From positions 620,001 through 684,000 of the forward strand of contig JAPDRO010000012.1 in the NCBI GenBank assembly GCA_030247885.1: a stretch of DNA of 64,000 bases, written 5' to 3'. The notes beneath the pieces are model-generated. The model saw nothing but the letters and a program-made list of their open reading frames with translations, did no database searches and was not told where the DNA came from. Position 1 is the stretch's first letter, and every line of letters starts with the position of its first letter. The DNA is from Taxawa tesnikishii (nom. ined.) (Eukaryota; Ascomycota; Dothideomycetes; Dothideales). Positions 45,520 to 57,573 of the stretch are shown piece by piece. The position numbers and the translations under genes were made by a program.

Positions 45520-46246
45520 CTCGTCTGGCTTGCTGGATTTCCTGGCGACTTTGTCACGCTCTGCAGCTTTGGCGGATGAAGTAGGGTCTGCAGGTAACGC
45601 AGCAAGATTAGCTCAAGGAAGCGTCAGGTAGACGGTGAGCTTGGATTTTTTTTGGAGTTGTGCAAGAAGGAACAACAAGGTTTGGCAGAAAGGTAGTAAT
45701 GATATAATGGAGTAGTATATATGGCTTGGCTTGGGTTGGATTAGTTTGGGTTGGGTTGTGTGGTTAGTCGCGTGTTCGTGCTACTCAGAAAGTCGTGTCT
45801 TGCCGTCGTCGTGAAGCACTACGTCCTCGGATGTGTGGTGGAGGTTGTGTCGCCGTGTAAGGGTCTGCCAGATCCTCTTGCGTAGGGATGGTTTGGGTTG
45901 TCGGGCCATTTAGAAGGGGAAAAAGCTTCTGGAAGACGGGCAAGCTTGATTCCACCGGGTCCTTGAATCGGGTTAGTAAAGCTAAAGCACTGGTGGTTAA
46001 GCGGACGGACAGGGGACGATGGGATCATCTGGCGAGAGTCGGTGACGGGAGGCTTAGGAAGCTTGGGAGATGTGGAATGGTTAGCGGTCAATGTCGCTTC
46101 CTGGTTGGATGACGCCCAGTTTCCATCGAGTAACGTTCTGCGGGGGAGTCTGTCATTGGCAAGCACTGTTGACCCATCGCTCCATAACGTGCTTGGCGGT
46201 TGCGCTATGTGGATTAGAGCATATCATATTCAAACGCAATACAAAT

Positions 46247-46280
46247 ACAGACAAAGACACAGACACAGACACAGACACAG
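46247..46280. repeat. hexamer microsatellite (AGACAC)n
   Basis: Four perfect AGACAC units preceded by related AGACAA and ATACAG units. Confidence 0.9.
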
Positions 46281-46426
46281 CCGGTGCAGCTGTTGAGCAG
46301 TGTTGCGCTCACAGGCAGATACTGGCCAGCTAGAGTGCAAGGAGGGGAAGATGGTATTCTAGCCGTACAACGGGACTGCTGACTCGGCAGCCAATTGGAT
46401 CTCTTTCCGATCCTCTACAACGCCCG

Positions 46427-46461
46427 GCTTGCAGCTTGCAGCTTGCAGCTTGCAGCTTGCA
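46427..46461. repeat. perfect heptamer tandem repeat (GCTTGCA)5
   Basis: Five perfect copies of GCTTGCA, about 480 bases downstream of the WHIM protein stop codon. Each unit contains the palindrome TGCA. Confidence 0.95.
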
Positions 46462-46943
46462 GCAAAGAACAACCTTGACTCGTGGATCCGAGTCATCCAA
46501 CTCACTGCTACGCTATCACCCACAACCGTCTTTGCCACATTGCCAAAGGGTTTCTGTATCTTCTTCGGTATCGCTTGTGCATCCGAACCCCAAAACATCT
46601 CGACTGCTAACGCGCAAAGAGACACGGGATATAAAAACGTAAAGAACCACTTGTTTCTCCCTACCGGCCGGCCACATTGCTCAAGGTACACTCGACATCA
46701 CTCCGTCGTGCCCATCCAAACCAAGTCTTTCCTTCGAGTACATTGCCCCGTGTCCCGTGATCCTTTATGACGGAAACTCTCCGTTCTTGTCTAAGCCGTG
46801 AACCGACTGCCTTGTCACGACAATCCTGATGGTACATTCGCATCTTTCCCTCGAACTCCTCTTTCCCCTTCAATCCAGAAACACCGAAAAGGGTATCATT
46901 ACACAACACGTATCATTGCTGTGCGGAAGCAGGCGGCGGAGAC

Positions 46944-49102
46944 CTATTGCTGGTACGCCACGGGTTGGTTTGGCGCCTGGTAGGCGTATTGTTGGAAGTT
47001 TGGTAGATGAGAATTGCTTGCAGAAGCTCCAGAGTACGGTTGCTGTACAGCCACTGGCGCCTGGTACGGAGATTTTGGTTCAGGGTGAGTGGTGACTTGA
47101 CGCTCTTCGGAACTAAAGGTGGGCGGCTCCGAGCTGTCCTGCATGATCTGGGGATGGAAGACGGCTGGATGGTCCGAGGAAGCACTTTCCTTGCCTCCAG
47201 GAGCTGGCGACGCTGCTTCGTTTGAAACATTCTCTTTCAACGTATCATATCCGTTCGATGCAGATGGCGATGCAGGGGCACGAGCACTGCCTTGAGACTG
47301 GGGTTTCTTCGGAACTTTGAGCTTGACAATCAAGCTCCTCTGCACCATGTCCTCTTCATCATCTTCTAGGAAGTCATCCTCATCATCATCCTCTGCGTCT
47401 TCCATGTTGTCGTCCTCGTCATCTCCCCATCCCATTCATTGCCGCTGGATTCAGCATCTTCCTCGTCGCTCATCTCATCAAGCGAGTTGTAGCTTTCGAT
47501 GTGCTTCCTCTTGCGAGGATTAACAGTGGACCGTCCGCCGGACCTGGTGGCTCTTCCAGAGCCGTTCTGCTGCAGCTCGTCCGTAGCGTCGGAACCCTCG
47601 TAATCACCGGTTCTAGGAGTATCGGCATTGGTCGTCGTTTGTCCGCTCAGTAATGATTCTCCATAGAGTCCTCCAGTTCGGCCTCTAACCTGACGTCCGC
47701 TGGCTGTCACGACTGGGCCGCGAGCCTCAGCAGGAGTGGAGCGTCCGGATTGTCTGGTGGATCTGCGGGTGGAAAGGGCATCCGAATCTTCCATCAGTTC
47801 ATCCTCGTCATCGTAAGTATACCGCATCCGCTTGCCACGAGTACGGCCTTCGTAGAGTGAAAAGCCTGGCTCTGGTCTGCTGAATTGAGCTTTGCGGAAT
47901 TGGCGATATTCACGACGCTTGCGTTTCTATGCGTTGTTAGCGCGGAATGGATCTCCAGAGATGGGGTAGACATACCTCTTCGGTGGCCTCGAAACGGGGT
48001 ATAGCCGCATTGATCCTGCCTGCAAGTCTACGCGAGGCTTGCGTGTCCTCCTCTTCAAGTTTCTTCGCAATAGCCTTGACCTCATCGATCGAGCCAGCCA
48101 CGCTCCACCAGGTTATGTTCTGCTGTGCGTGGTTGCTTTCCTGTACAGCCTGAAGGCAGTATCGTCCTGACCTTCAATGAGATAAAACCTTCTCTTGTCA
48201 ACGTCTGTGCCCCACGGCTGAACAGAAAGAGGCTGGTTGAGATCGTCCTCGTGCCGCGACTGCTTGTAGGATTCTTTTATGGTAGCTGAGATGACTTCGG
48301 ATGACGTTAGGGACCATACAATAAGGGTTTTCAGGAGATCGAGCTACAATTTGGTGTCAGCGTACGATCAGCAAGATCTGTCGCCAGAGACTGCATACCC
48401 TTTCAGCAGGAGTCATCGAGTTGAAATTCTTGTCACCACGGCAGGGGTTAACCCCATTCCAGCGTCTGGGCCATTGAGCCTTTTGTGTGGAAATGGCGTC
48501 CTCCAGCGCTCTTCCATGATGTCCGCGTCTATAACCACGGTCGCTGTGTTAGCGAAATCCTCTTCGTGTGATGAGGTCTCTTGCGCGAATTGATCGCTCC
48601 CCCATGTGTGTAGGTATAGCCGACTTACTCCACAGGCTTCTTGCGGTTGAGGACAAGGCCGAGCAAGGCGCACAGCAGATTCTCTACTTGTGGCGAGGGT
48701 ACTGAATCGACCACACCGTTCTCTATGTCTTGTGGTCCAAAGTGCGAAAGCTTTGGAGGGAAGGCAGCGCTGAAACGAGATCGAAACATGACGATGAACT
48801 GCGTGGAATGGCGTGTTAGTTGACGCGACACAACGCGACAACACGCGACTAATCGGTTCTCTGACGCGACCGAGGGGTGTACGACTCACGGCGATGTCTG
48901 GATTGTCTGCCAAAACCTCCTCATGGGGCGGAGAGGGTGGTCTAGTCGGCTTGGGAGGGGATGCGGTGGTAGCGGGAGAGCTGACGACATTCTTCTTCTT
49001 TTTCTTTACGGCCTTGCCTTTTGCCTTCAGGAATATCGGTGCGAGCTTTTCATCATCGGTAGGAGGCGCTGAAGACAGCGACGAGGAATCCGGATCGTCC
49101 AT
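46944..49102 (-). CDS. WHIM-type chromatin remodelling accessory protein (two frame breaks)
   Basis: Resembles fungal proteins with DDT/WHIM (WSD) modules that bind ISWI-class remodellers; the exact complex is not known. Exons 48890-49102, 48629-48798, 48399-48528, 47976-48343 and 46944-47926 give 621 residues after two corrections. After an acidic/lysine-rich start comes FRSRFSAAFPPKLSHFGPQD, then LLCALLGLVLNRKKPVE, then the WHIM-like core RVDLLKTLIVWSLTSSE (here ERLDLLKTL...), LNQPLSVQPWGTDVDKRRFY-LIEGQDDT and FRLYRESNHAQ. The C-terminal part has GFSLYEGRTRGKRMRYTYDD, a long acidic tract and a Gln/Pro/Ala tail. Breaks lie at plus-strand CC 48140-48141 and CCCC 47424-47427; one extra base each restores LYRESNHAQQNITWW and NEWDGGDDEDDN. 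Confidence 0.75.
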
Positions 49103-49699
49103 GGTGGTCGGTTGTGGTAGTGTTGAACGGATTGTCTGGATGGACTGTGCTGGCGTCGGGGAAGTTGTAGGTAAATAGGGAGTGACGAAAGACAAGGTGC
49201 GCTTTGGACCACAACGTCGGGCTGCAAGGCCACATGATCTACAGAGTAGTGGGCAGGTTCACGGCAGTAATGGGTTGATTGTGTTCGTACTTGTATTCAC
49301 AACACGGACCAGAGCGGCCGTTCTATTTGAAAGTCATACCAACATCGATCTCCACCACTTTGAATCGGGGTCATTGTAAAGCAGTGCCTCCTAGAGTCTG
49401 TAGGAATGCAACGTGAAGGCCATGCAAACTTACCTCCGTCGGGTGTTACCCGCCAGAGTAGCCACAAACGCAGAAAGAAATCGGTGGACGGAAGCAAGTG
49501 CAAAAGAGAACAGCGAGGAGTTTCCACAACAACCAGCCAAGAATGCAAGATGGGTAGCATGATGAAGCAGTAGGGTCCAACGTATGCGCGCTCATGGAGT
49601 GTAGTCGACCTGGCCGCAGAAAAACAGAGATCTGTGTTTGGAACGGAGGTGTCTTTGACTTTCACAACGGTCTCTATCACAGTAGCCACCAACGATGTT
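49103..49699. other. intergenic, nothing recognised
   Basis: About 600 bases upstream of the WHIM-type gene. A minus-strand frame at 49297-49749 is open but overlaps the neighbouring candidate gene and has no domain-like pattern. Confidence 0.4.
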
Positions 49700-49927
49700 T
49701 TAGGGTCGTCGATTGCGCAAGTCCAAGAGTAGTAGCTGTTCAGGAGCACTGAGCACAGCCCGAAGTGCGGAAGAAAGCCGCTGCTGTCTCTGGACCTTTT
49801 GTTGCACCTCAGCAGTGGTCTTCCGGATACACCCCATGGAAATGCTTGCTTGCTGAGCCTCGAGCTGTAGGAAGGATGTCCATTCCTCGTAAACTGATGT
49901 GCGCGCCTTGGCGAATTCCTCGTCCAT
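49700..49927 (-). CDS. small helical hypothetical protein
   Basis: Not recognised. An ATG at 49927 opens 75 codons, helical and rich in Gln, Ala and Glu (YEEWTSFLQLEAQQASIS, then TTAEVQQKVQRQQRLSSALR), compatible with a coiled coil. The frame is open a further 28 codons upstream without a Met, so a 5' exon near 50100 is possible. It is divergent from the uL2 gene. The only support is amphipathic composition; it may be a chance frame. Confidence 0.35.
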   Translation of the reverse strand: MDEEFAKARTSVYEEWTSFLQLEAQQASISMGCIRKTTAEVQQKVQRQQRLSSALRAVLSAPEQLLLLDLRNRRP

Positions 49928-50377
49928 CGGAGAGTTCAGCTTTCCCAATACTTGAGTGGCAATTTTCCCAACACTCCAGGATTTGGTGTTGTAGGAAGGA
50001 AAATGTAGCAATTATTTGCGCATGTTTTTCCTTCTGATTAATGAAGAGAGGACAGGAGAAGACCGTACGATAACCACTTCTCCATGGAGCGTTTTTGTCC
50101 TGAATTACCTACCTCGATCAAGACATGACTGCGAAGTCGTGAGCTTGAGGGACGACTGTCGCGTACCGTGACAAGGCCAGTTGAAGAGGAGTGGATGAAG
50201 TTGCGACGCGCCTGGAAGAGGTGGAGCAGCACGGGCTGAAGTTTACGGTACGGGTTGAGCCGGAATTTTGCCGGATTTCGCACCGCACGAAAGGCTTGGC
50301 TTGGCTGCCATCTTTTACTTCGAGAAAGTTGCGAACGACACTCGACAAGCATCAACACCTAACGAACCGCCGTCAAG
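49928..50377. other. promoter region of the uL2 gene
   Basis: About 450 bases. Nothing coding is supported beyond a possible 5' exon for the small helical protein. I did not find a recognisable ribosomal-protein promoter element. Confidence 0.4.
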
Positions 50378-51378
50378 ATGGTGAGCAGCACATCAATCGC
50401 TCTGCTCGACCACACACAACATACTGACTGAAGCGCGCAGGGTCGTGTGATCCGCAATCAGAGGAAGGGTCGTGGCTCTATCTTCACTGTACGACTTCCT
50501 TCAGCAGCAATGCGAAATTCGCAAACGACGGCGACAGCAATACTGAGATAATCTCGCAGGCCCACACCCGTCTCAACAAGGCTCCTGCCCAGTTCCGCAC
50601 GCTCGACTACGCTGAGCGCCATGGATATGTCAGGGGTGTTGTGAAGGAGATCATTCACGACCCCGGCCGTGGTGCTCCTCTCGCTAAGGTCCAGTTCCGT
50701 CACCCTTACAAGTTCAAGATGGTTACCGAGACCTTCATCGCCAACGAGGGCATGTACACTGGTCAATTCATCTACGCCGGAAAGAACGCTGCCCTGACTG
50801 TCGGCAACATCCTCCCTCTAGCCTCTGTCCCTGAGGGTACTGTCGTTACCAATGTTGAGGAGAAGTCTGGTGACCGTGGTGCTCTTGGTCGTACCTCTGG
50901 AAACTACGTTACCGTCATTGGCCACAACCCTGAGGAGGGCAAGACCAGAATCAAGCTCCCCAGTGGTGCCAAGAAGGTTGTAAAGAGCACCGCTCGTGGT
51001 ATGGTTGGTATCGTCGCTGGTGGTGGAAGGACAGACAAGCCTCTCCTGAGTACGTTTGGCAAGACGATGTGGAAAAGAGTGCAGGACTGATTCAATAACA
51101 GAGGCTTCTCGTGCCAAGCACAAGTTCGCTGTCAAGCGCAACTCTTGGCCCAAGACTCGTGGTGTTGCCATGAACCCTGTCGATCACGTAAGGATCGCCT
51201 TTGGACCGTACTCACGAACTATTGCTGACACTTTCTACAGCCTCACGGTGGTGGTAACCACCAGCACATCGGTAAGGCCTCGACCATCTCTCGCTACGCC
51301 GCCCACGGTCAAAAAGCCGGTCTTATTGCTGCCAGGCGGACGGGTCTCCTTCGTGGTACGCAAAAGACCAAGGAGTAG
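50378..51378 (+). CDS. RPL2: 60S ribosomal protein uL2 (L2/L8)
   Basis: Core large-subunit protein next to the peptidyl transferase centre. Exons 50378-50380, 50441-50488, 50560-51049, 51102-51187 and 51241-51378 give 254 residues, the exact length of yeast Rpl2. The first exon is only the ATG codon. The sequence is near-canonical: [53 protein letters not shown], then [20 protein letters not shown] and [20 protein letters not shown]. The last of these carries the His residue essential for peptidyl transfer in bacterial L2. Four introns of 52-71 bases; the frame is intact. Confidence 0.97.
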
Positions 51379-52819
51379 AGTGGTTCTGGGGTTGGCGTGT
51401 CGGTTGGGTTGTCATTCTGGCTGGGTGCATTTAGCGGCTCCATGGTTCAGATACCGGAATGCGAAAAAGAATCTTCATCAGCGGCAATCGTGGTCTTCGA
51501 GTTTCGTAATCGACGAATGGCAATATGTGTCAACGACCAATATCAATTGTGGCAGAGCCTGTCAATGTCTTGGTCTTGCTGGCAGAATCAACTCGTTGCC
51601 ACTGCACCTGAATACATTGTTCTCAACAACAAAGAGAACGTTGAACTCGTCGCTATCGCAAGAGCAGCAGTTATACCGTAGCGGTTCCAAAAAGATTCAC
51701 GAGTTAGGTTTTCGGTATCTCTTCGCCGCAGCTTACCGCAAGAGGCGAACGATTCATACAATTGAAGTCTGAACTGTTGCGTGTATATACATGGTGCAGC
51801 TGTGCTCTTGTCTTGAAGTGATAACTAAACGGCTATTCGAGCACTGTCGAGAGCACCGCATTGAGACAGATTGGATAATTGGCGCTGTGCCGTTCGATGT
51901 AGAACGGCAGCTCTGACAGCAGGCGCAAGGCGACCGGTTTACGATGAGATTTGTTATGAGGCGCTAGGACGCGGTGGGATTGGAAAATCTACGAAAATTG
52001 AGTGAAAGTTGTAGGTAGGAGAGGAAAGGGAGCATGGGATTGAGTGAGAAGTGATGAGAGGCGGAAGGGCTTTCCGACCTCAATGTCACCAGGCTGTAAC
52101 TTGCGCGCGAGGCCTATGCGAATGGGTCCAACTAGGAAGGAATGACAGCCTGGTGTACCGATGCGCTATCAACGACCGGGATACGAGGGAAAGACATGGA
52201 ACTGAAACCGACCAGAGGATGCTTGTGGGCCAGTGAAGTGCTTTATGGAATGATACAAGAGGAAGAGAAACAATCCACGTCTTATCCAGGACCGGTGGAA
52301 GTTCTGACAGCGAGCGTCGTCCGACCAACTTGCGGTGAGGCGTGTTGGAAAGTCCGCAAGCCGTATCGACAGGACGAGAGAACAAGGAAGACGGGTGGAG
52401 TTGATGGGGGTGGTGTTGATTGAATCTAGCGTTGAGTCGATTCTGGTTTTAATTGAAACCGATACATGCAATCCATAGTCTGGCGAGAGGGCGTCTTTAT
52501 CTAATGGAGGGTGTGGACAACGGAAGGCTAAGTTGTGGATTACAGCTAGAGGCTCGTGAAGTTGTGAGGTTTGAAGATCAAGAAAAGGCCAAGAAACGTG
52601 AAAGTGAAGAAGCCTGCGCTGTGAGGAGACTGATAGTAGAATGATGCAGACATGTAAGGAACTGCCTCTGAACAAAATGAAAACGGCTACCTACCTAAGA
52701 CCCCTGCCCAGGGGATGCAACACAAAGTCAGTACATCTATCGAGTACGCTATGGAGATACTATTATAAAGTCATCGAATCAACTAACGGTCAGCTACAGC
52801 AGCAACATTCATGCCATTC
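51379..52819. other. intergenic between convergent RPL2 and VPS45
   Basis: About 1.44 kb of 3' flanks. Short overlapping frames only (for example 52169-52675) with no family signal. No repeat or RNA gene was recognised. Confidence 0.5.
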
Positions 52820-54806
52820 TCAAGCTCTCCCAACCTCTTTCCTCAACCTACCAGCCGCGCTGCTTGGCGGTGCTTCTGGCCAGCTATCAACGGCCTCCTC
52901 GACCTCATCCAGGAAACTTGCACTGTTGTGCACCGATGTTCCTCCCAGCACAACACGTACACCTGGACTACTGGCATTGACCTGCGCAACCATCTTCGCT
53001 TCCTCGTAAGTCGTTCCACCGATCATGAAGATGATGATATCCTGAGGCTTGTCCCTCGTGGCACCTCCGCCTTCCACGAAAGGATACTGAGCTTCGCGGA
53101 GACGTCCCTTGATAAGGTCTTGCAGGGTAGTTTCGAGGCGAGGAGAGTGCTGGGTATAGACGTTCTCGACGCCACGAAGGCCGCGGTTGAAGCGATCGCG
53201 AGCGCCTGAGAAGATGGAGGATGGCTGAAAGAGATCCGGTATTCCACCAGCTTGCGTTGCCGATTGCAGAGAGTGTGCGTAAGTGAGAAGCTTGAGTATC
53301 AGATTGATACGATGCCGTGAGATGCCGCCGGCAACGGACAGCAGATCCATGAGAGCAGGCGTCGAATTGGATTGGTGCGAAGAGTAGCGTAGTGCGTATA
53401 TTGCCACCAGACGAAGCTTGTTATCTGGTGGTACTTTAGGGTCTTGTATGAGACGCTGTAGAGTCTTCACGTCGGAAGAGTGGTTGTCGTTGCAGGCTAA
53501 GCTTTGCTCCAGCTCGGAGACATCTAATAGGTTGTCTTCCCCACCCTACGGCTAAGCTCCGTGACAAGTGTAACATGTTTGGTGACATTGCCGGACAAGC
53601 GTCGGAATTCCGGATAGTCTTCGACAAAGCGCTTCATGTCCTCGATGGAGTCAAGCTTGTGGCTCGTCTGCTGTTTGGACGCAAACTGCTCCACGTAGTC
53701 TTTTGCGTTTTGGCCAAGGTCACCGAAGTTCAGGTACATATTCTTCTGGAAGAACGGGTCTTGATCCTGGCTGATGACGATCTCCTGTTCACCGTTAGCA
53801 TGGTGGATCCGTCGCTATACCACCCGATGCAAAACGAACCTTGAACTCAGGGCGAACGTCTGGAACATCACTGAGATTAACACGTCCATTGCGGATCCCA
53901 AGCAACTCGTGAACCATCGCTTGGTACGTCCACTGGGTTAGCAATGGCGTGACTGGGTCATCCCTTCTGTCTATAATCAATAGAATTGGCGGGGTGTCAG
54001 TTTTCCGGAACTCGAAAAGCTGATCCTCCTGGGTCATCTGATATCGAACTTCTGTTGCCAGCTTCTTCGCAAGCAAACTGTTCTTCTGATATCGGACAAG
54101 TGGTCGCTTCTTCAGCGAAAGGAGCAAGGCAATGGCGCCTTCAGTGGTACGCTGTAGGGAATCCTGGTTCCACATATCCGGACTGGAACTCCATATACGC
54201 TGGTTCAGAGACAGAGACATGAGGCCGGGGTTGATAACCAGGAAATCCGCGAAGTACTCTTGTACAGCCTTGACAATTTCATGGTCGTCGGCTTCCGCGA
54301 GACGCTCGAGGGAGGACTTCTTGATTATGTTGCTGAAGTCTGACCTTGTATCAGTCAGAAGATCGTCCGTTTATGCCAATTGCCTGCTCTTACAGATGTG
54401 GTACTCTCCGTATTTCGGTTCCCGAAATTCATCTATGAGGAACTGAATAGAATCGGGGGATGGGCGCACGAAACACAAGCATCTAAGGTGTCGCATCTTC
54501 TCCCGACTTTGGTTGTCAAGCCGACTGGTATACGCGATTAACACAGACTCGAGGGTTTTGACAGGTAGAGGACGTACTCGGTAAGGTAGACTTCGTGGTT
54601 CAGGAGCGCCGATTGAGTAGTTGCGGAGGACACTATGGATACCTGGCCTGGATATCAGAATATGGCCTGCTTCTCGTACGTGGAAGACATACAGTTTCGG
54701 TATCCAACAGTAATATCTTCATCTTCGCTGACCCAGATCCAGCCTGACCGTCTCCGGCCGACACCATTCTGGTGATGTAGCCGGAGACGGTTTGGAATAC
54801 GTCCAT
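52820..54806 (-). CDS. VPS45: Vps45, Sec1/Munc18 family protein (single frame break)
   Basis: SM protein that binds the syntaxin Tlg2 and controls SNARE assembly in Golgi-to-endosome transport. Exons 54693-54806, 54578-54642, 54394-54524, 53840-54339 and 52820-53784 give 591 residues after one correction. Family landmarks: MKILLLDTET, HEVYLTDRLDNQSREKMRHL (bridging two introns), SLNQRIWSSSPDMWN, PPILLIIDRRDDPVTPLLTQ, WTYQAMVHELLGI, MYLNFGDLGQNAKDYVEQFA, KTLQRLIQDPKVPPDNKLRL and DIIIFMIGGTTYEEAKMVAQ near the end. Introns are 50-55 bases; the fourth donor is GTTCGT. The frame breaks at plus-strand CCCC 53539-53542; a fifth base gives RRVGEDNLLDVSELEQSLA. Confidence 0.95.
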
Positions 54807-55272
54807 TGTTGTAGTTGTTCGAGACGTCTAGGATCCGTTGCGCATTCCCGTCAGGTAGTACTGAAGAGCGATCCCGGTGAGCGGCAGAGTTTGAGTTGTT
54901 CGGTTATATGCGTACGGGTTGGGTGTGTTGACACTCGGTCCAGCTTCAAACAACACATGTATGTACGCTAAGCGGAGTTCGCTTGTGATTGCGGAGTTGG
55001 TGATGCTGCCCAGAAGAAGCACAAGCTGGACTTCAACGGCGGGGACAATGGCGGCACTCTTCAAGTAGCCGTAAAATCTGAACTATTTCGGTACGGGCTG
55101 GTTATGGAAGTTAGACAAGTAGCGTAGCATTATGGAGTGGGTCAGTGTACACCAGTAGTGGAGGCGTATGCAATGCGCATCTGCCATGAGCGCAAGGTGG
55201 TCTAGCTACAAATCCTCCATCAAGCTTCTTCCCGCCTGATCCAAGGACGAGCACAACCATCGTCCGATAAGC
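54807..55272. other. intergenic, VPS45 promoter side
   Basis: About 470 bases between the VPS45 start codon and the stop of the RBM26/27-like gene. A minus-strand frame at 54828-55064 lacks an ATG start and overlaps the expected promoter, so it is not called. Confidence 0.5.
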
Positions 55273-57573
55273 TCATCCCATCAACCACGCATCATCATCG
55301 CCGGCAACATCATAATCAACATCCGCCCTGCCCAGATCTTGGCCGTCGTCCATCTTGACATCCTTGGTGCCATTCTCCGCTTGAGTGGGAGGCGCCGTAG
55401 CAGCCGTACCGGGCGTAGTGAAGGGCGCACCCACGTTGTTGGCGACCCACGAGAGCTCGACCTTGCCAACATGCGGGATATCCTGGGCTTGAGCAAGGAA
55501 GTTTTCGGCGAGATACCGTTCCTTGAACGCGACGAGAGCAGCGTCTTTGCGATCAGGGTGAGGTGAGACGTCGGCGGATTCCATCATATCGTTCTGCGTA
55601 TCAGATCAGTAAAACGCGATCTGGTTCTGAAGAGGAGAGTGAGTGCTTACGAATAGGAGGTATTGCCGCAACGCCTCGTCCTTTTCTGGGCCCATCTCCT
55701 CACCGTTGGGGAACACGACGGCGACCTTCTTCGGGCGATTATCGAGTCTCATGACGGCACCACCTCTGGGTGCAAAGCCGCCTCTGCCGCCTCGCCATGC
55801 ACCGCGAGGCTGGAAGCCTCCGCGACCCCTGTATCCGCCTCGACCTCTGCCTCTGGTTGGGAATCCCTGCCAGGGCTCTTCGTTCGGGTTCAGGCCTATA
55901 CTTTCAGCCTCCTTCTCCAGTTCCGCAAGCTTAGCCTTGAGCGCTTCTGTTTGCGAGGTGGGCTTCACGGCGTCTCCATTCGCTACGTCGTTGGCAGGGA
56001 CTGCGGCACCCGATGTTCCCGATTTCGCTCTTTCCTTTGCGGCAAGCTTCGCCATCAATTTGTTCCTCTCCTCCGCCTGCGCTTTGAGTTTCTTCTCTAG
56101 CTCTTCCCGCTGAGCTTCCGCTTCTTTGATCCTCTTTTGTTTCTCATCATGAGCACGTTGTTTTTCTTCTTGCTGCTTGGCAAATTCAACCGGGTCAATC
56201 TTCTCTTCTTCCTGCATTTCGACATCGTCCTCAGCTCGCTTGCGCTCTCCACCGCCATTCTGGTATCCGCTCGGCTTCGGCAGTGAATCAGGTTTGTACC
56301 AGTAGACCTTGACGAAGCGGTTGTCGAAGATGACCTTGGGACTGTCGTACGCGCGTCTTGCGCTCGCATAATCCGAGAACTTAATGATCGCCAGCCGTTT
56401 GTAGGCTTGCATGTTGACTTCTTCGATGGTACCAAATTCGGAGAAGAAGTCGCGGACAGATTGCTCGTCGAACTTATCTTCAGGAATCTGCTCAACAACA
56501 ACGGAGGTAATAGACCGGTCATTGTTGGGTCCAGCGGCCGAGAAATCTGCGCGAGCACCACGACCACCGCGGAATGCGCCCCGATCGCCTCTTCCACGCC
56601 CACGACCGCGACCCCTCTCGTTGTGGCGACGATTCTGTGGCTGATCTTGATTGGATCCTTCCAATGACGCATTGTTGGGATCGTACTCTTCAACGCTGTT
56701 AGGAACAATTACTTCGTTGCCATGCTCATAAGGACAGCTTGCTCCAAGTGCGCAGAAGCCTTTGGTGTCATAATCCCTACATCTTTCGCCAGTCCTGCGA
56801 GGAGCTTGCGATTCACCCTGTTGTTGAAACCCGGTAGGTGAACCCGCGAACGGTAACTGCGGCATGCCGGGAATCGCAGGGAGGCCCATCGCCTGCATGG
56901 CCAGCAAAGCCGCAAGAGGATTGTTCGGATCGAAAGGAGGCATGCCTGGCGGCGGTGTGGGCATTTGCGGCATCTGCTGTCCGCCCATGCCCTGGAATCC
57001 CTGGTTCATCGACGACTGTGCTGCCCGACCACCGCGCTGATCGAAACCTCCTCTACCTCTGCGCATTTGCTTCATAGGTCGGTCTCCACCTGAGCCTCGT
57101 CCATACTGCTGTCCATTCTGCCCCTCAGCGCCATCCCAGTCATTGTATGCTCTTTTGCGCGACTGTCCCCCTTCAAAAGATGATCCATCGGGCGCTTGCA
57201 AGCTGGAGCGTCTGCCGGCAGGACCGGTAGGGGGTTAAACGCGGGTGCGGTGGGCGCAAGTGGTTTCTGGGCCGGCTTGGTAGGGTCGAACGATTTGGTC
57301 TTGACTGCGTTGATCACATCGTCGACGAATGTGCGAGTATCTGCAGCGGCATGTCAGTCGAAATGAGATGTAGCAGCTGCGCAACGTACTGTCATGCAAG
57401 AAATCCTCAAGATTGTCCAGACAATTCTGCTTGACTTGCTCGTCTGGCTCATCGGACTTCACGAGGGCCAGTACATAGTCTGCCAGCACATCTGAGTCCG
57501 CATCTGAGATATCCTCTAGTCGCTTGATCACCCATGTCTTCAGCTGTTCCGACTCAGAATCGTCAAGCAGCAT
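55273..57573 (-). CDS. RBM26/27-like CCCH and RRM RNA-binding protein (single frame break)
   Basis: Related to human RBM26/27 and fission yeast Rmn1, which work with MTREC/PAXT-type complexes in nuclear RNA decay. Exons 57390-57573, 55651-57340 and 55273-55593 give 731 residues after one correction. The N-terminus is a PWI-like helical domain (LKTWVIKRLEDISDADSDVL, DYVLALVKSDEPDEQVKQNC). A CCCH zinc finger follows (C-x8-C-x5-C-x3-H in CRDYDTKGFC..CPYEH), then an Arg/Gly tract, an RRM (SVVVEQIPEDKFDEQSVRDF, RLAIIKFSDYASARRAY), a long charged coiled coil (EELEKKLKAQAEERNKLMAK), a second RGG tract and a C-terminal segment. The frame breaks at plus-strand GGGGG 57230-57234; six bases give FNPPTGPAGRRSSLQAPDG. 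Confidence 0.85.

Larger units (their letters stand above)
45520..46943. other. intergenic, RHEB promoter side, with tandem repeats
   Basis: About 1.4 kb. Near 45721-45758 are irregular TTGGG/TTGGC repeats on the plus strand within the RHEB upstream region. Two clean arrays follow (separate entries). No gene supported. Confidence 0.5.

Noticed and set aside
45721-45758. telomere-like TTGGG repeats
   Set aside because: The units are irregular (TTGGC, TTGGG, TTAGT), too few, and lie in a normal promoter region flanked by conserved genes.
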